Assembly (NCBI RefSeq): GCF_020783315.1
Contig: NZ_CP086063.1
Coordinates: 2,964,501-3,028,500, forward strand
DNA from: Ferruginibacter lapsinanis
GTDB taxonomy: Bacteria; Bacteroidota; Bacteroidia; Chitinophagales; Chitinophagaceae
Length of the DNA stretch: 64,000 nucleotides
Reading direction: 5' to 3'
Shown here: piece by piece, positions 9,342 to 17,488 of the stretch
Layout: every line of letters starts with the position of its first letter
Numbering within the stretch: position 1 is the stretch's first letter
The notes under the pieces: model-generated
The model's input: the letters and a program-made list of their open reading frames with translations, nothing else
Told to the model about the DNA's origin: nothing
Database searches by the model: none
Position numbers and translations under genes: made by a program

Positions 9342-10265
9342 TTATACTCTTTCAATCCAAATCCCTCCACTAACCGTAGTGCCTTGTTTTAAAAACAGGG
9401 GCATCTTTTCGGAAAGATACTCTTTGTGTCTTTTTTGCAAAAAGGAGTTAAAAAATAATACACTGAAATCAGCATTAAACGCAAGGAAAGCTCTCAATAA
9501 AAAAATTTCATTCCAACCTCTCCATTCTTTCACTACCCACTTTTCAGGATATTCCATGGGAAAAAAAATATCATGAATATGAATTTTTACTCCTTTCTTT
9601 AAATAGGGTAAAATATTAAAATAAATATAATTAACGTCACTGCCAGATTTTGATACATGAGAAGTGTCGATCAAAAGAAAATCTCCTGATTCGAGGGTTT
9701 CAAAAAATGAAATGTCAACATCTTGCACTTTTTTCTTTTGAATATTAACATTTTCGCCGGGCTTAAGAATACTTTCTAATCTTTCGGGATTGGGCTCAAT
9801 AAAAGTGATCGATGTTTCGTTTGACAAAAACCTTTCATTTGTGTCCAAAATCAATGCAGATGAAAAACCGGCTCCTATCTCTACTATTTTTTTAGGTTTG
9901 AAATGCCTAAGCATTGAAAACATGGTTACGGCATCTGCATAAGTAAAAAATTCATTATTGTAATAATACCTTAATCCGTCTTTTACCGAATCTCCAAATG
10001 GCAATTCATTATAGTAGTTCTGAAACAGCTTGAGTAATTCAATTTGGTCATTTTCTCTAAAGTCGATCTCAATAGGTAAATAAGTATCAGATGCCTCCCG
10101 GGTTTTCTGCTGAGCATAATATTCTTCGGCATTCACAATACAACTGTAATAATGGCCGGGAGGAAATCCACATAATTCATGGAGATGCTCAACTTCTGCG
10201 ATAAGTCTCTTTACAGAAGGGAACAATCGTAAAAACTTATCAATAGCTCTGTTAAACAAAGACAT
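9342..10265 (-). CDS. Class I SAM-dependent methyltransferase
   Basis: In this 307-residue protein the class I methyltransferase core begins near residue 100. Motif I is VEIGAGFSS (128-136), the acidic residue after strand 2 is in FIEPNPERL (156-163), and FLLIDTSHV (197-204) is the post-II/IV strand. This arrangement matches the Methyltransf_24-type proteins common in O-antigen loci. An N-terminal region of about 95 residues with no recognised domain precedes the core. It probably methylates a sugar hydroxyl or a glycan terminus, but it could act on another substrate. ATG start, 5 bases downstream of the GT2 stop. Confidence 0.8.
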   Translation of the reverse strand: MSLFNRAIDKFLRLFPSVKRLIAEVEHLHELCGFPPGHYYSCIVNAEEYYAQQKTREASDTYLPIEIDFRENDQIELLKLFQNYYNELPFGDSVKDGLRYYYNNEFFTYADAVTMFSMLRHFKPKKIVEIGAGFSSALILDTNERFLSNETSITFIEPNPERLESILKPGENVNIQKKKVQDVDISFFETLESGDFLLIDTSHVSKSGSDVNYIYFNILPYLKKGVKIHIHDIFFPMEYPEKWVVKEWRGWNEIFLLRAFLAFNADFSVLFFNSFLQKRHKEYLSEKMPLFLKQGTTVSGGIWIERV

Positions 10266-10270
10266 AGTTT

Positions 10271-11200
10271 TTATTTTAAATAGGCCATACTTGTCCTCGC
10301 CTCTTTTCTCGATTTCGAAATTTTTCGAAAATATGTAACTGAAGTAAATGTCAGCTTAATTGTAAAAAACAATTCTTTCCATTTTCTAAATATCAACAGG
10401 TATACACATCTGTCAAATTTAGTCTTGAGAAAATTCAATAAAAGAAATTTGTAAGAAAGCTGTATGTTTTTTAATTCAATAAATACAACGATCAGCTGTC
10501 TTTTTAAATTAAACTTTACAGTTTCCCAATTCTTGACCTCTCCATCGTGATAAATTATTGAAGAAGGCACTACACCTATTTTTATTTTCTTATACAACGT
10601 CCTGCTACAATAATCCTCATCTTCGCCATAATGCGGATACAGCGGATCAAAGCCTCCTATTATTTTCAAATAATGAACAGGTATAAGCCAAGCTGCCGCA
10701 TTTACAAAAGGTAATTCATATATCTCTTTGGGCTTTCGCATATAGATATCACTATAAAATTCCTTACATTTTTCCGGCACTACATACGTTGAAAAATACC
10801 ATTCTAGTCCGCCATGTTTCGGATGCAGATGAATTGGACTAAGTATACCGTATTCTGGATTATTTTGATATGCAATTAATAAAGCCTGCATCGTATCGGG
10901 TAAAAAATAGGCATCCTGATTTAACAAAAAAACAAAATCAGCATTTTTCTCAATTGCTATTTTCAATCCGATATTATTTGCTTTACCAAAACCTAAATTA
11001 GAACCAGTTTCAATCAGATTTACTTCAGGGTATCTAGTACGTATAGCCGATACCGTATTGTCAGTAGAACAATTATCAAGTGCATAAACTTCAAGAGGCA
11101 CAGAGCTCTCTCTCAATGAACTTAAACATTTGTCAATCCATTGTTCTCCATTATAAGTAACAATTATTACAAATACTTTCTTATTTAAAATACTGTTCAT
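10271..11200 (-). CDS. Family 2 glycosyltransferase (WbbL-like)
   Basis: This 309-residue GT-A enzyme has VFVIIVTYNGEQWIDKCLSS at the start, NLGFGKANNIG at residues 68-78 and NQDA at 94-97. The NxGFGxxxNxG plus NQDA combination is characteristic of the WbbL/rhamnosyltransferase-like branch of GT2. Near residue 210 it has the PHYGEDEDYC acidic motif that supplies the catalytic base in this branch. Its ATG lies 20 bases inside the 3' end of the upstream gene, so translation is probably coupled. The donor sugar is not determined by the sequence. Confidence 0.9.
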   Translation of the reverse strand: MNSILNKKVFVIIVTYNGEQWIDKCLSSLRESSVPLEVYALDNCSTDNTVSAIRTRYPEVNLIETGSNLGFGKANNIGLKIAIEKNADFVFLLNQDAYFLPDTMQALLIAYQNNPEYGILSPIHLHPKHGGLEWYFSTYVVPEKCKEFYSDIYMRKPKEIYELPFVNAAAWLIPVHYLKIIGGFDPLYPHYGEDEDYCSRTLYKKIKIGVVPSSIIYHDGEVKNWETVKFNLKRQLIVVFIELKNIQLSYKFLLLNFLKTKFDRCVYLLIFRKWKELFFTIKLTFTSVTYFRKISKSRKEARTSMAYLK

Positions 11201-11963
11201 TTTCTCCTTTTACAGCACTGTACCATGAACTGGCAGCAGTTGCAGATTGCAAATAAAATTTAGTCTCTTCAGACAGATCATTTGAATTTTCATACCATGG
11301 TAAATGTCTTGCTACATACCTACCTGCAGTTCTGATAGCTGGTCCATCAGCTCCACCCTTAGCTCCAGGACGATACAAAGCAAATGTTGTATCGATCAAT
11401 GCATCATACACATCCTTTTCTAATTCATTTTTCCAAAACTCCGATTCCCATTTTACAACCTGCTCTTTCAAATTATACTGATCAGGCAGGTCATCGATCT
11501 TCAATCCAAAACCTGTTTTCTTAAACCTGGGATATTTTTCCAATAATGATTTGAAATAAGATAATGCATCAGCAGGGCATTCATCAACAGGTAGTATATC
11601 CGGATCGGTATACACATAATAATCATCAGAAAACCTACTGAAGATGATCGTTTCCCATAAAGAGAAATGACCTTTATTTCTATCTAAATCAAAAATTGTA
11701 TACGGCAATGTTTTGTAATATGCTAATAATGGTGGGTAGGTTGAATGATTATCTATGATATAGATATTTGTATACCCCGCCTTTTCCAGCCATTCTATCA
11801 ATTGTTTAAAATATTCTAACCGGTTAAAATTATTGATGATAACAGGAATTTGTTTATCATTTTTCAGATGGCGTTTCCATATTTTTTTCCATTTAGTGGC
11901 TAAACGAAATAAAACATTGGCCCCCTTCCTCATTGAGCATTCTATATGTATTCTTTTTGGCAT
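11181..11963 (-). CDS. GT-A-like glycosyltransferase of unassigned family
   Basis: This 260-residue protein looks like a compact GT-A enzyme: IPVIINNFNRLEYFKQLIEW as the opening strand and helix, IYIIDNHSTYPPLL as strand 2 with a DNxST loop, and YYVYTDPDILP with TDPD at residues 119-122 as the metal-binding motif. The C-terminal half contains FALYRPGAKGG and HLPWYEN, often seen in small Bacteroidota glycosyltransferases of this kind. The first 30 residues are basic and may contact the membrane. It overlaps the next gene by 20 bases. Family-level assignment is moderate; the substrate is unknown. Confidence 0.72.
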   Translation of the reverse strand: MPKRIHIECSMRKGANVLFRLATKWKKIWKRHLKNDKQIPVIINNFNRLEYFKQLIEWLEKAGYTNIYIIDNHSTYPPLLAYYKTLPYTIFDLDRNKGHFSLWETIIFSRFSDDYYVYTDPDILPVDECPADALSYFKSLLEKYPRFKKTGFGLKIDDLPDQYNLKEQVVKWESEFWKNELEKDVYDALIDTTFALYRPGAKGGADGPAIRTAGRYVARHLPWYENSNDLSEETKFYLQSATAASSWYSAVKGENEQYFK

Positions 11964-11966
11964 CGT

Positions 11967-12944
11967 TTATTTTTTTAAATAACCCGGCAATACAAACAGC
12001 TTAATAAAAGTAGAAAATAATAGTCTGCTATCTTTTGGAAACTCGTTTTTAAACCGATATTTCCAACCTAATCTTGCCTCACTGTATTTGCCTTTTTGTA
12101 ATAAGGTAAGCATATACTTACCGGCAAAATGAGCTTCGATTTGTAATTTGTCAACAAAAGAATAATCCCAGTCAGCAGATACATATTTTGATGCAGGCAC
12201 CTCATCTTCCATTAAACCAATAAGCGTAGTATCGAAAGAAAATTTCTTCGCTAAAAAAAGCCAGATATCTTTTGATTCTTTATTGAATAGCTCAAATCCT
12301 TCAAATACAGATTTTGAATCTTTGTGCAACCGGAATTGGGCTAATAGTTTATCGGTAGTACCGATCGTTTCCACACCGTATTTGCTTAAAAACTTAAACC
12401 ATAATTCATTATCGAAGATATATCGTAAACTCGGATTGATCCCACCAACAGATCGTACAACTTCTGTACGATAAAATGTACCGGGTTGATTCATTGCTAT
12501 ATTTAAAATAGTATCTGTTGCTGTACTTTGAATTCCCATCCTGTAAGTATGGCTGGTAGAATTATCCTCATCATAAAAACAATGAGTAAATCCGCACAAA
12601 ACATTTTTATTGGGATTCTCTTTAAAATATTGGCCCACAGTTTCCAGCGCTCCTGGCTCCAGGTAATCATCACTATTGATCCAGTTAAAAATATCACCGG
12701 TAGCCTTTGCTATGCCTTTGTTCAGCGCATCTGCCTGACCGTTATCTTTTTCACTAACCCAATATGCGATTTTAGATTCATATTTTTTTATTATTTCAAC
12801 AGTATTATCTGTACTTCCTCCGTCAATAATAATGAGTTCGTAATTTGGGTATCCCTGATCAATAATTGACAGGATCGTTTGCTCAATATAATGTCCTTGA
12901 TTATATGAAGGCGTAACAATTGATATTTTAGGAAGTTGTGCCAT
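11967..12944 (-). CDS. Family 2 glycosyltransferase
   Basis: This 325-residue GT-A enzyme opens with ISIVTPSYNQGHYIEQTILS, has IDGGSTDNT at residues 40-48, GQADALNKG at 69-77 and NSDD at 90-93. The NGQADALNKG segment defines a common WcaA-like subgroup in capsule and O-antigen loci. The C-terminal region (about residues 230-325) is helical and may bind the acceptor. ATG start, 4 bases after the SGNH-like gene. Soluble and cytoplasmic; the sugar is unknown. Confidence 0.92.
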   Translation of the reverse strand: MAQLPKISIVTPSYNQGHYIEQTILSIIDQGYPNYELIIIDGGSTDNTVEIIKKYESKIAYWVSEKDNGQADALNKGIAKATGDIFNWINSDDYLEPGALETVGQYFKENPNKNVLCGFTHCFYDEDNSTSHTYRMGIQSTATDTILNIAMNQPGTFYRTEVVRSVGGINPSLRYIFDNELWFKFLSKYGVETIGTTDKLLAQFRLHKDSKSVFEGFELFNKESKDIWLFLAKKFSFDTTLIGLMEDEVPASKYVSADWDYSFVDKLQIEAHFAGKYMLTLLQKGKYSEARLGWKYRFKNEFPKDSRLLFSTFIKLFVLPGYLKK

Positions 12945-12948
12945 CTTA

Positions 12949-13869
12949 TTATTTGGAAACTTTAGCTGTTACATCATCAATAAAAAAATGAGTGAATTTT
13001 TTTGCGTTGTCACCGCCCAAATGTAACCCATCAGTTGTAGTGTAATCAGCATACACCGGTTTATCAAGATAAACAAAGCTATCTGCAGGAAAATTTTGCA
13101 AAAACAATTTTCGTATTTCTTTCATCTGGATAGTATTCTCTAATTCAGGATGCAAAGGCATTTCAAAAAATACTATTTCAGTTCCTTGCTTTTTTAATAA
13201 CGCTATCTTGGCTTTCAATTCTTTGAATCGATCATTTATTGCCACTTCATTAAATGGCATATCAAATTCAGTTTTTTGTTTTTTTATAAGATCATCATAA
13301 AAATTGTCAGTTGCCACCGAAGCATTGTTATCCTCTTTTTTAGAAAAATTTAATTTATTTAACATAGGATTTACAAGCCTTCTTGTAAATGGGTCATATA
13401 TTTTTTCTCCCAAAAAAGTAATAGACGAATGTAATGCATACACTGCCGGCTGGTCTTTTTCCCTCATGGGAACAACCTCTTTTCGAAGAAAAAATAGTAT
13501 CGGATTAAATAAAGATTTCCCAAATGAAGGATCGCCTGCCCGTTTAACCATATTCATTTCAACAAAGACTCTCTTAGGAAATATTTGCTGATGCGTTAAA
13601 ATTTCTAATCCATCAAACACACTTTGACCACCCAAGGATAAATTATAGAAATTTTCAGGTAATAATTCACTCTCGATCCTGCATGACAATGAAGATCCGA
13701 TTATAATATTATCAGGAACTTCATTTGCATATAAATAATCCTGTGCCTTGATCGTATTATCCTGCCATTGATGTTGCCCTTCTATCTTTTTATCCGCAAC
13801 ACTATTATGCAGATATAAAGAATATGCTGCCAGTAATAAAAAAGTTGTACCTATTGATTTTAAAATCAT
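12949..13869 (-). CDS. SGNH-like acyl esterase/transferase, MBOAT partner
   Basis: This 306-residue protein has an N-terminal hydrophobic segment (about residues 4-20) that should anchor or export it, followed by an SGNH-like domain. Visible motifs are IIIGSSLSCRI with GSS at 58-60 (block I, Ser59 or Ser60 the candidate nucleophile), NLSLGGQS near 76-83 (block II) and TDGLHL near 279-284 (Asp and His of the catalytic pair). The gene lies 3 bases downstream of an MBOAT gene. MBOAT plus SGNH/AlgJ-like pairs acylate extracytoplasmic polysaccharide, the MBOAT carrying acyl groups across the membrane and the SGNH protein finishing transfer. That division of labour is inferred from families such as AlgI/AlgJ. 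Confidence 0.75.
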   Translation of the reverse strand: MILKSIGTTFLLLAAYSLYLHNSVADKKIEGQHQWQDNTIKAQDYLYANEVPDNIIIGSSLSCRIESELLPENFYNLSLGGQSVFDGLEILTHQQIFPKRVFVEMNMVKRAGDPSFGKSLFNPILFFLRKEVVPMREKDQPAVYALHSSITFLGEKIYDPFTRRLVNPMLNKLNFSKKEDNNASVATDNFYDDLIKKQKTEFDMPFNEVAINDRFKELKAKIALLKKQGTEIVFFEMPLHPELENTIQMKEIRKLFLQNFPADSFVYLDKPVYADYTTTDGLHLGGDNAKKFTHFFIDDVTAKVSK

Positions 13870-13872
13870 TTC

Positions 13873-15288
13873 TTAAAACTGAAAATAAATAAATGTACCT
13901 GAACTACCACTGTTAACCAATATCAAAAACAATAAAATTGAATACCATACAAACTCAATTTTTTTAAAGCCCCAATGATACACACCAGTATTTTTTAAAA
14001 GATAAACTCCATGAAAAACAAATACCGGAATAGTGTATAATAGTGTGTAAGTAATAATTTTATAATCGTTGTATTTATCCGTATTTACAAAAAATGCATT
14101 ACAATACTTGATAACATGAGAAAATTCCGGCAGCTTAAATAATAGCCACGCCATTGTAACAAATGCAAAAACAACAATCATTTGCAAAAATGATATCACT
14201 TTCCATTTTGGCAGTTTTATATATTGCTGAAAAAACCTTTCAAAAGCCAGTGCGATCCCATGAAAACTACCCCAGATAGCATAACTCCATGCCGCCCCAT
14301 GCCACAAGCCTCCGAGAAACATCGTTATCATTAAATTTAAATAGGTACGGAAATTACCTCTCCTGTTCCCTCCCAATGGAATATATAAATATTCCTTCAG
14401 GAAAGTTGACAATGAGATATGCCACCTTCTCCAAAATTCAGAGAACGATCTTGAAATATAGGGGAAATTGAAATTTTCTTCCAGCCTGTAACCAAATAAA
14501 CCTGCCAAGCCCAGAGCGATCAGCGAATACCCTGCAAAATCAGCAAATATCTGGGCAGAATAGCCAATAAGTAATATGAAGAGTGTAAATGAAGAATGTC
14601 CTTCAAAATATGGAAATGATATCCAAAACGTTTGGTCTTTGAGGTTATCTGCAACAACCATTTTCAAAAAATACCCCAATACCAGGTGCCTGAAACAAAA
14701 GTTCCAGTCAATGTCTTTAAAATATTTTCTACTTATTTGCGGAATAAAATCATGCGCCTTTAATATTGGCCCTGCAATTAAATGAGGGAAAAATACAATA
14801 AACAGGAATACATTGCCCGAATGCTGCAACAGTGATTTAGGTACAATTGCTGTAAATCCCTGTTTTTCTTTTTGTCTGAACACATCAACAACCAGGCTGA
14901 TTCCTTCGAATGTAAAAAATGAAATACCGATTGCCAGAGGCACTTGTAATAAGAATCGGCCTATTTCACTTTCCTGCTGAAAAAAAGTAACCGACAGCAG
15001 CCTGCTGTATTTAAAAAAAGATAAAATAACCAAATTCACTATCACTCCACCAACAGCCCATCTTTTTCTTATAGCAACATTGTCGGTATGCACCACTTTA
15101 TAACTGCAAAGTATATTAATACCCGCCGAAGCAAATAATAAAAGTAGATACCAGGGATTTTCCCATGCGTAAAAAAAAAGGCTTGCCACAACTAATACAC
15201 CAACCTGGCTGCCTTTTAAAAAACGTTGATAATAAATACCAAACGTTAATATTACAAATATGATAAATTCTATACTATTGAAAAGCAT
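13873..15288 (-). CDS. MBOAT family O-acyltransferase (AlgI-like)
   Basis: This 471-residue polytopic membrane protein contains the AlgI/DltB family landmarks: FPHLIAGPILKAHDFIPQ, FADFAGYSLIALGLAGLFGY, FNFPYISRSFSEFWRRWHIS near residue 280-295, and LGGLWHGAAWSY with the catalytic His near residue 329. It should transfer an acyl group, probably acetyl, across the inner membrane for glycan modification together with the downstream SGNH-like protein. The length is typical of the family. A decayed copy of codons about 27-54 of a gene like this one lies in the spacer at 16419-16496. Confidence 0.93.
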   Translation of the reverse strand: MLFNSIEFIIFVILTFGIYYQRFLKGSQVGVLVVASLFFYAWENPWYLLLLFASAGINILCSYKVVHTDNVAIRKRWAVGGVIVNLVILSFFKYSRLLSVTFFQQESEIGRFLLQVPLAIGISFFTFEGISLVVDVFRQKEKQGFTAIVPKSLLQHSGNVFLFIVFFPHLIAGPILKAHDFIPQISRKYFKDIDWNFCFRHLVLGYFLKMVVADNLKDQTFWISFPYFEGHSSFTLFILLIGYSAQIFADFAGYSLIALGLAGLFGYRLEENFNFPYISRSFSEFWRRWHISLSTFLKEYLYIPLGGNRRGNFRTYLNLMITMFLGGLWHGAAWSYAIWGSFHGIALAFERFFQQYIKLPKWKVISFLQMIVVFAFVTMAWLLFKLPEFSHVIKYCNAFFVNTDKYNDYKIITYTLLYTIPVFVFHGVYLLKNTGVYHWGFKKIEFVWYSILLFLILVNSGSSGTFIYFQF

Positions 15289-15307
15289 TAAAAAGTACTA
15301 CGTTAAA

Positions 15308-16258
15308 TCAGGCCCAGTATGGTCCTATATTATCAATCTTATTTCCACTTTCCGGTTTCTCATTCTGAACCGGGAAGATCCAATGTTCGTTAAATAAAGG
15401 CTTGTATTTTTCGATCTCTATCCAACGCTTTCCTTTAAGCCCGAATAACAATTGCGATGCACCTCCTAAATGAATAGCGGTTTTGCCTGATTTTTTTATG
15501 AAAGAGGCAAGTGGTAGTCCATAAGCCCCCGCCCCTATAATGGCAATATCAAACTCTTTTTTTGCTATTTCTGCTTCCATATAACGAAGTGCTTCTGTCC
15601 AGTTACTAAACCGTTCATCATTACCGCTTATCGATTGCACAGCTTTAATGATCGTCAGTTCAAAGTCAGGTAAAAATTTTTGACTAGTAAATAACTTTTC
15701 TCTGTTAGCATATTGCCTTTTTATGGATTCCTCAAAGGGATGTATTACTAAAACTTTTTTCCCTTGCAAATATTGAGACCAGGGGTCATCAACAAAAAAA
15801 GGCTCTAAATCGCTTAATTTACATAAAGTTGTTTCGGGAGCTAATAATTTTACTACCATATTTTCCCCGACATTATTCCAAACTCCAAGCAGATCAATAT
15901 CTCTTAATGCATCAATAAAAATAGCGCTAAACTCGTCAGCCATTTGTTCTGTTGGAGGAAATACACCCGAATGTGTATGCAGCTCTTCAATAACATGATC
16001 GTTCCACTTTGTATAACCGCTTATATTTTTTACAATGTAATTATTGATCACTTTCAACTCTGAAGCACCAATTCTAGAAATCATGCAAGGGATATCACTT
16101 ACAACAGCATTTTTTATAAATAGATTGGCTTTATCAGAAGAAACTATTTCCTTCCAATACCCCGACTCAGTTTTACCATCAAAAGATATATTCGGTTCTT
16201 CAGGTAATAAATCTTTAATACCCAAAATTTTTTTAATTGTTCTCTTTATCAAATCCAT
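15308..16258 (-). CDS. Conserved protein of unknown function, possibly GT-D-like glycosyltransferase
   Basis: I do not recognise a named family with confidence in this 316-residue protein. It has CMISRIGASELKVI near residues 58-71, reminiscent of the R-(F/I)-G-(D/S)-x-E motif at the start of GT-D-fold glycosyltransferases, then VLVIHPFEESIKRQY near 170-184. Near 238-280 it has a distinctive block: IIGAGAYGLPLA, KSGKTAIHLGGASQLLFG and KGKRW. The final block looks like a nucleotide- or sugar-binding site. It has no membrane segment and stands 19 bases upstream of the MBOAT gene, so a role in glycan assembly is likely. The GT-D link rests on one motif only. Confidence 0.7.
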   Translation of the reverse strand: MDLIKRTIKKILGIKDLLPEEPNISFDGKTESGYWKEIVSSDKANLFIKNAVVSDIPCMISRIGASELKVINNYIVKNISGYTKWNDHVIEELHTHSGVFPPTEQMADEFSAIFIDALRDIDLLGVWNNVGENMVVKLLAPETTLCKLSDLEPFFVDDPWSQYLQGKKVLVIHPFEESIKRQYANREKLFTSQKFLPDFELTIIKAVQSISGNDERFSNWTEALRYMEAEIAKKEFDIAIIGAGAYGLPLASFIKKSGKTAIHLGGASQLLFGLKGKRWIEIEKYKPLFNEHWIFPVQNEKPESGNKIDNIGPYWA

Positions 16259-16325
16259 TTTATTTTTGGGATCGTATAAATTTTTTCAGTAGAATTATTC
16301 CCTATTTAATTTAAAATAATTTCTT

Positions 16326-16411
16326 TTCTTTAAATCTGTATTTAACTACTTTTACGTGCACAGCAACAGCTACAGATCAAAGAGAAATATCAGTTATTAC
16401 TGTGTCGCATC
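16326..16411 (-). pseudogene. Remnant of a hexapeptide acetyltransferase C-terminus
   Basis: The minus strand reads VITDISL*SVAVAVHVKV then VKYRFKEK, which matches the VATDIPPYAVAVGVPAKV / VKYRFEERK end of the acetyltransferase domain encoded at 17481-19061. I counted 48 identities over 70 aligned bases (16332-16401 against 17607-17676) without gaps. There is an in-frame TGA and no start, so it is not translated as a functional protein. It is a leftover of a deleted acetyltransferase gene or of a partial duplication. Confidence 0.7.
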
Positions 16412-16418
16412 TTTCCAA

Positions 16419-16496
16419 ACTAATAATAAAATCAAATACCAAGGATCTTCCGATGCACAGAAAAAAGCGTACCAAAACCACTACACCAACTTAGCT
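16419..16496 (-). pseudogene. Remnant of an MBOAT gene (N-terminal codons)
   Basis: The DNA aligns with 15131-15210, the coding region for about residues 27-53 of the MBOAT protein: 30 of 40 bases identical in the left half and 23 of 30 in the right half, with a 2-base gap at the A-run that breaks the frame. The minus strand reads VGVVVLVRFF where the live gene has VGVLVVASLFF. It lies directly beside the acetyltransferase remnant in the same orientation, between GT61 and the GT-D-like gene. It is clearly non-functional. Confidence 0.7.
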
Positions 16497-16507
16497 ATTG
16501 TTCTAAC

Positions 16508-17488
16508 TTATTTTTTAAAAATTTCCACAAGTATTTTTTCAAAATGGAATACATCAATATGGAAATTATTTTTCTGTGTGTCAATTGAATAATCATCAAC
16601 ATCACATAGTTGGTACCAATATTTATGTTTTAAAGTTGTTGCCAGACTAAAATAGCAATTATTATGTCCATCATCTTTTCTGCGCAATTCAAGAACATTG
16701 CTATTTTCCTTCATAAACAGCATATTGGTAAGTCCTGCTCCATGTATTCCTATTAATAAATTCGTGCCAGTTACATAACTTATCTGTTCTTCCCAGCTGT
16801 ACCTGGAAAAATCAACTGATAAAATATCATACTTATTCAAAACAGCAGAAAATGCTTCGTAATTAGTAACACTTCTTTTTTCCTCCGGTTTCCTGTAAAT
16901 AAAAATACCTTTATATTTTGTGTCGCTTAGTTTCTTAATTTTCGGCGTGATGCTGTCAAATAATTGCTTTATAAAAATATCATTATAATTCCCGGAGCTA
17001 ACTTGTAAATCACAAATTTTTGCATTCAAGAACAAGGCTGTCTTATTACAAATACAAATTTTTATATTAGGCAGGAGTGATAATGATTTACAAATAAAAT
17101 CAACTTTGTATAACCAATTAGGAATGTATACACTGATCACTTTTTTTGCAGCAGTTGAAACGTGGTATATTTTCGGTAACACTTCTGTAAACCAATGAAA
17201 ATAATTCAGACTCCAATGATTAAAAAAAATGTATTCATTAAAAATAATTTTTAATCTCACTATTTCCAACAATTTGATCTTCCCCGTACTAACCTGCATT
17301 TTGTTCTTAGTAAAAAAATCGATCTTGTTGTATGTCTTAAATAAATTAAAGTTATACAAAACAAAATATGCATTTTTTTCTATCGAATTTCCTGCAATCT
17401 TGTAGTCAATCGCTTTCTTAAAAATAGAAATATCCTCATTTTTAAAATTAACTGGCAATTGCCTCTTTATTATCTGCTGATCAGGCAT
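16508..17488 (-). CDS. Glycosyltransferase family 61 (DUF563-like)
   Basis: This 326-residue protein has the hallmark GT61 motif GIHGAGLTNMLFMKENS near residues 244-260 and an upstream NHWSLNYFHWFTEVLPK near 90-106, which matches the HWxxExLP segment of the family. Bacterial GT61 members transfer sugars such as xylose or related residues in polysaccharide assembly; the donor here is unknown. The ATG overlaps the stop of the upstream fusion gene by 8 bases (ATGCCTGA), so the two are translationally coupled. Codon composition is very A/T-rich (many Lys, Asn, Ile), more than the neighbours. Confidence 0.87.
   Translation of the reverse strand: MPDQQIIKRQLPVNFKNEDISIFKKAIDYKIAGNSIEKNAYFVLYNFNLFKTYNKIDFFTKNKMQVSTGKIKLLEIVRLKIIFNEYIFFNHWSLNYFHWFTEVLPKIYHVSTAAKKVISVYIPNWLYKVDFICKSLSLLPNIKICICNKTALFLNAKICDLQVSSGNYNDIFIKQLFDSITPKIKKLSDTKYKGIFIYRKPEEKRSVTNYEAFSAVLNKYDILSVDFSRYSWEEQISYVTGTNLLIGIHGAGLTNMLFMKENSNVLELRRKDDGHNNCYFSLATTLKHKYWYQLCDVDDYSIDTQKNNFHIDVFHFEKILVEIFKK

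Noticed and set aside
16356-16592. A 78-codon plus-strand reading frame overlapping the GT61 3' end
   Set aside because: It is antisense to the GT61 gene and to the decayed acyltransferase pieces, whose homology is on the minus strand.
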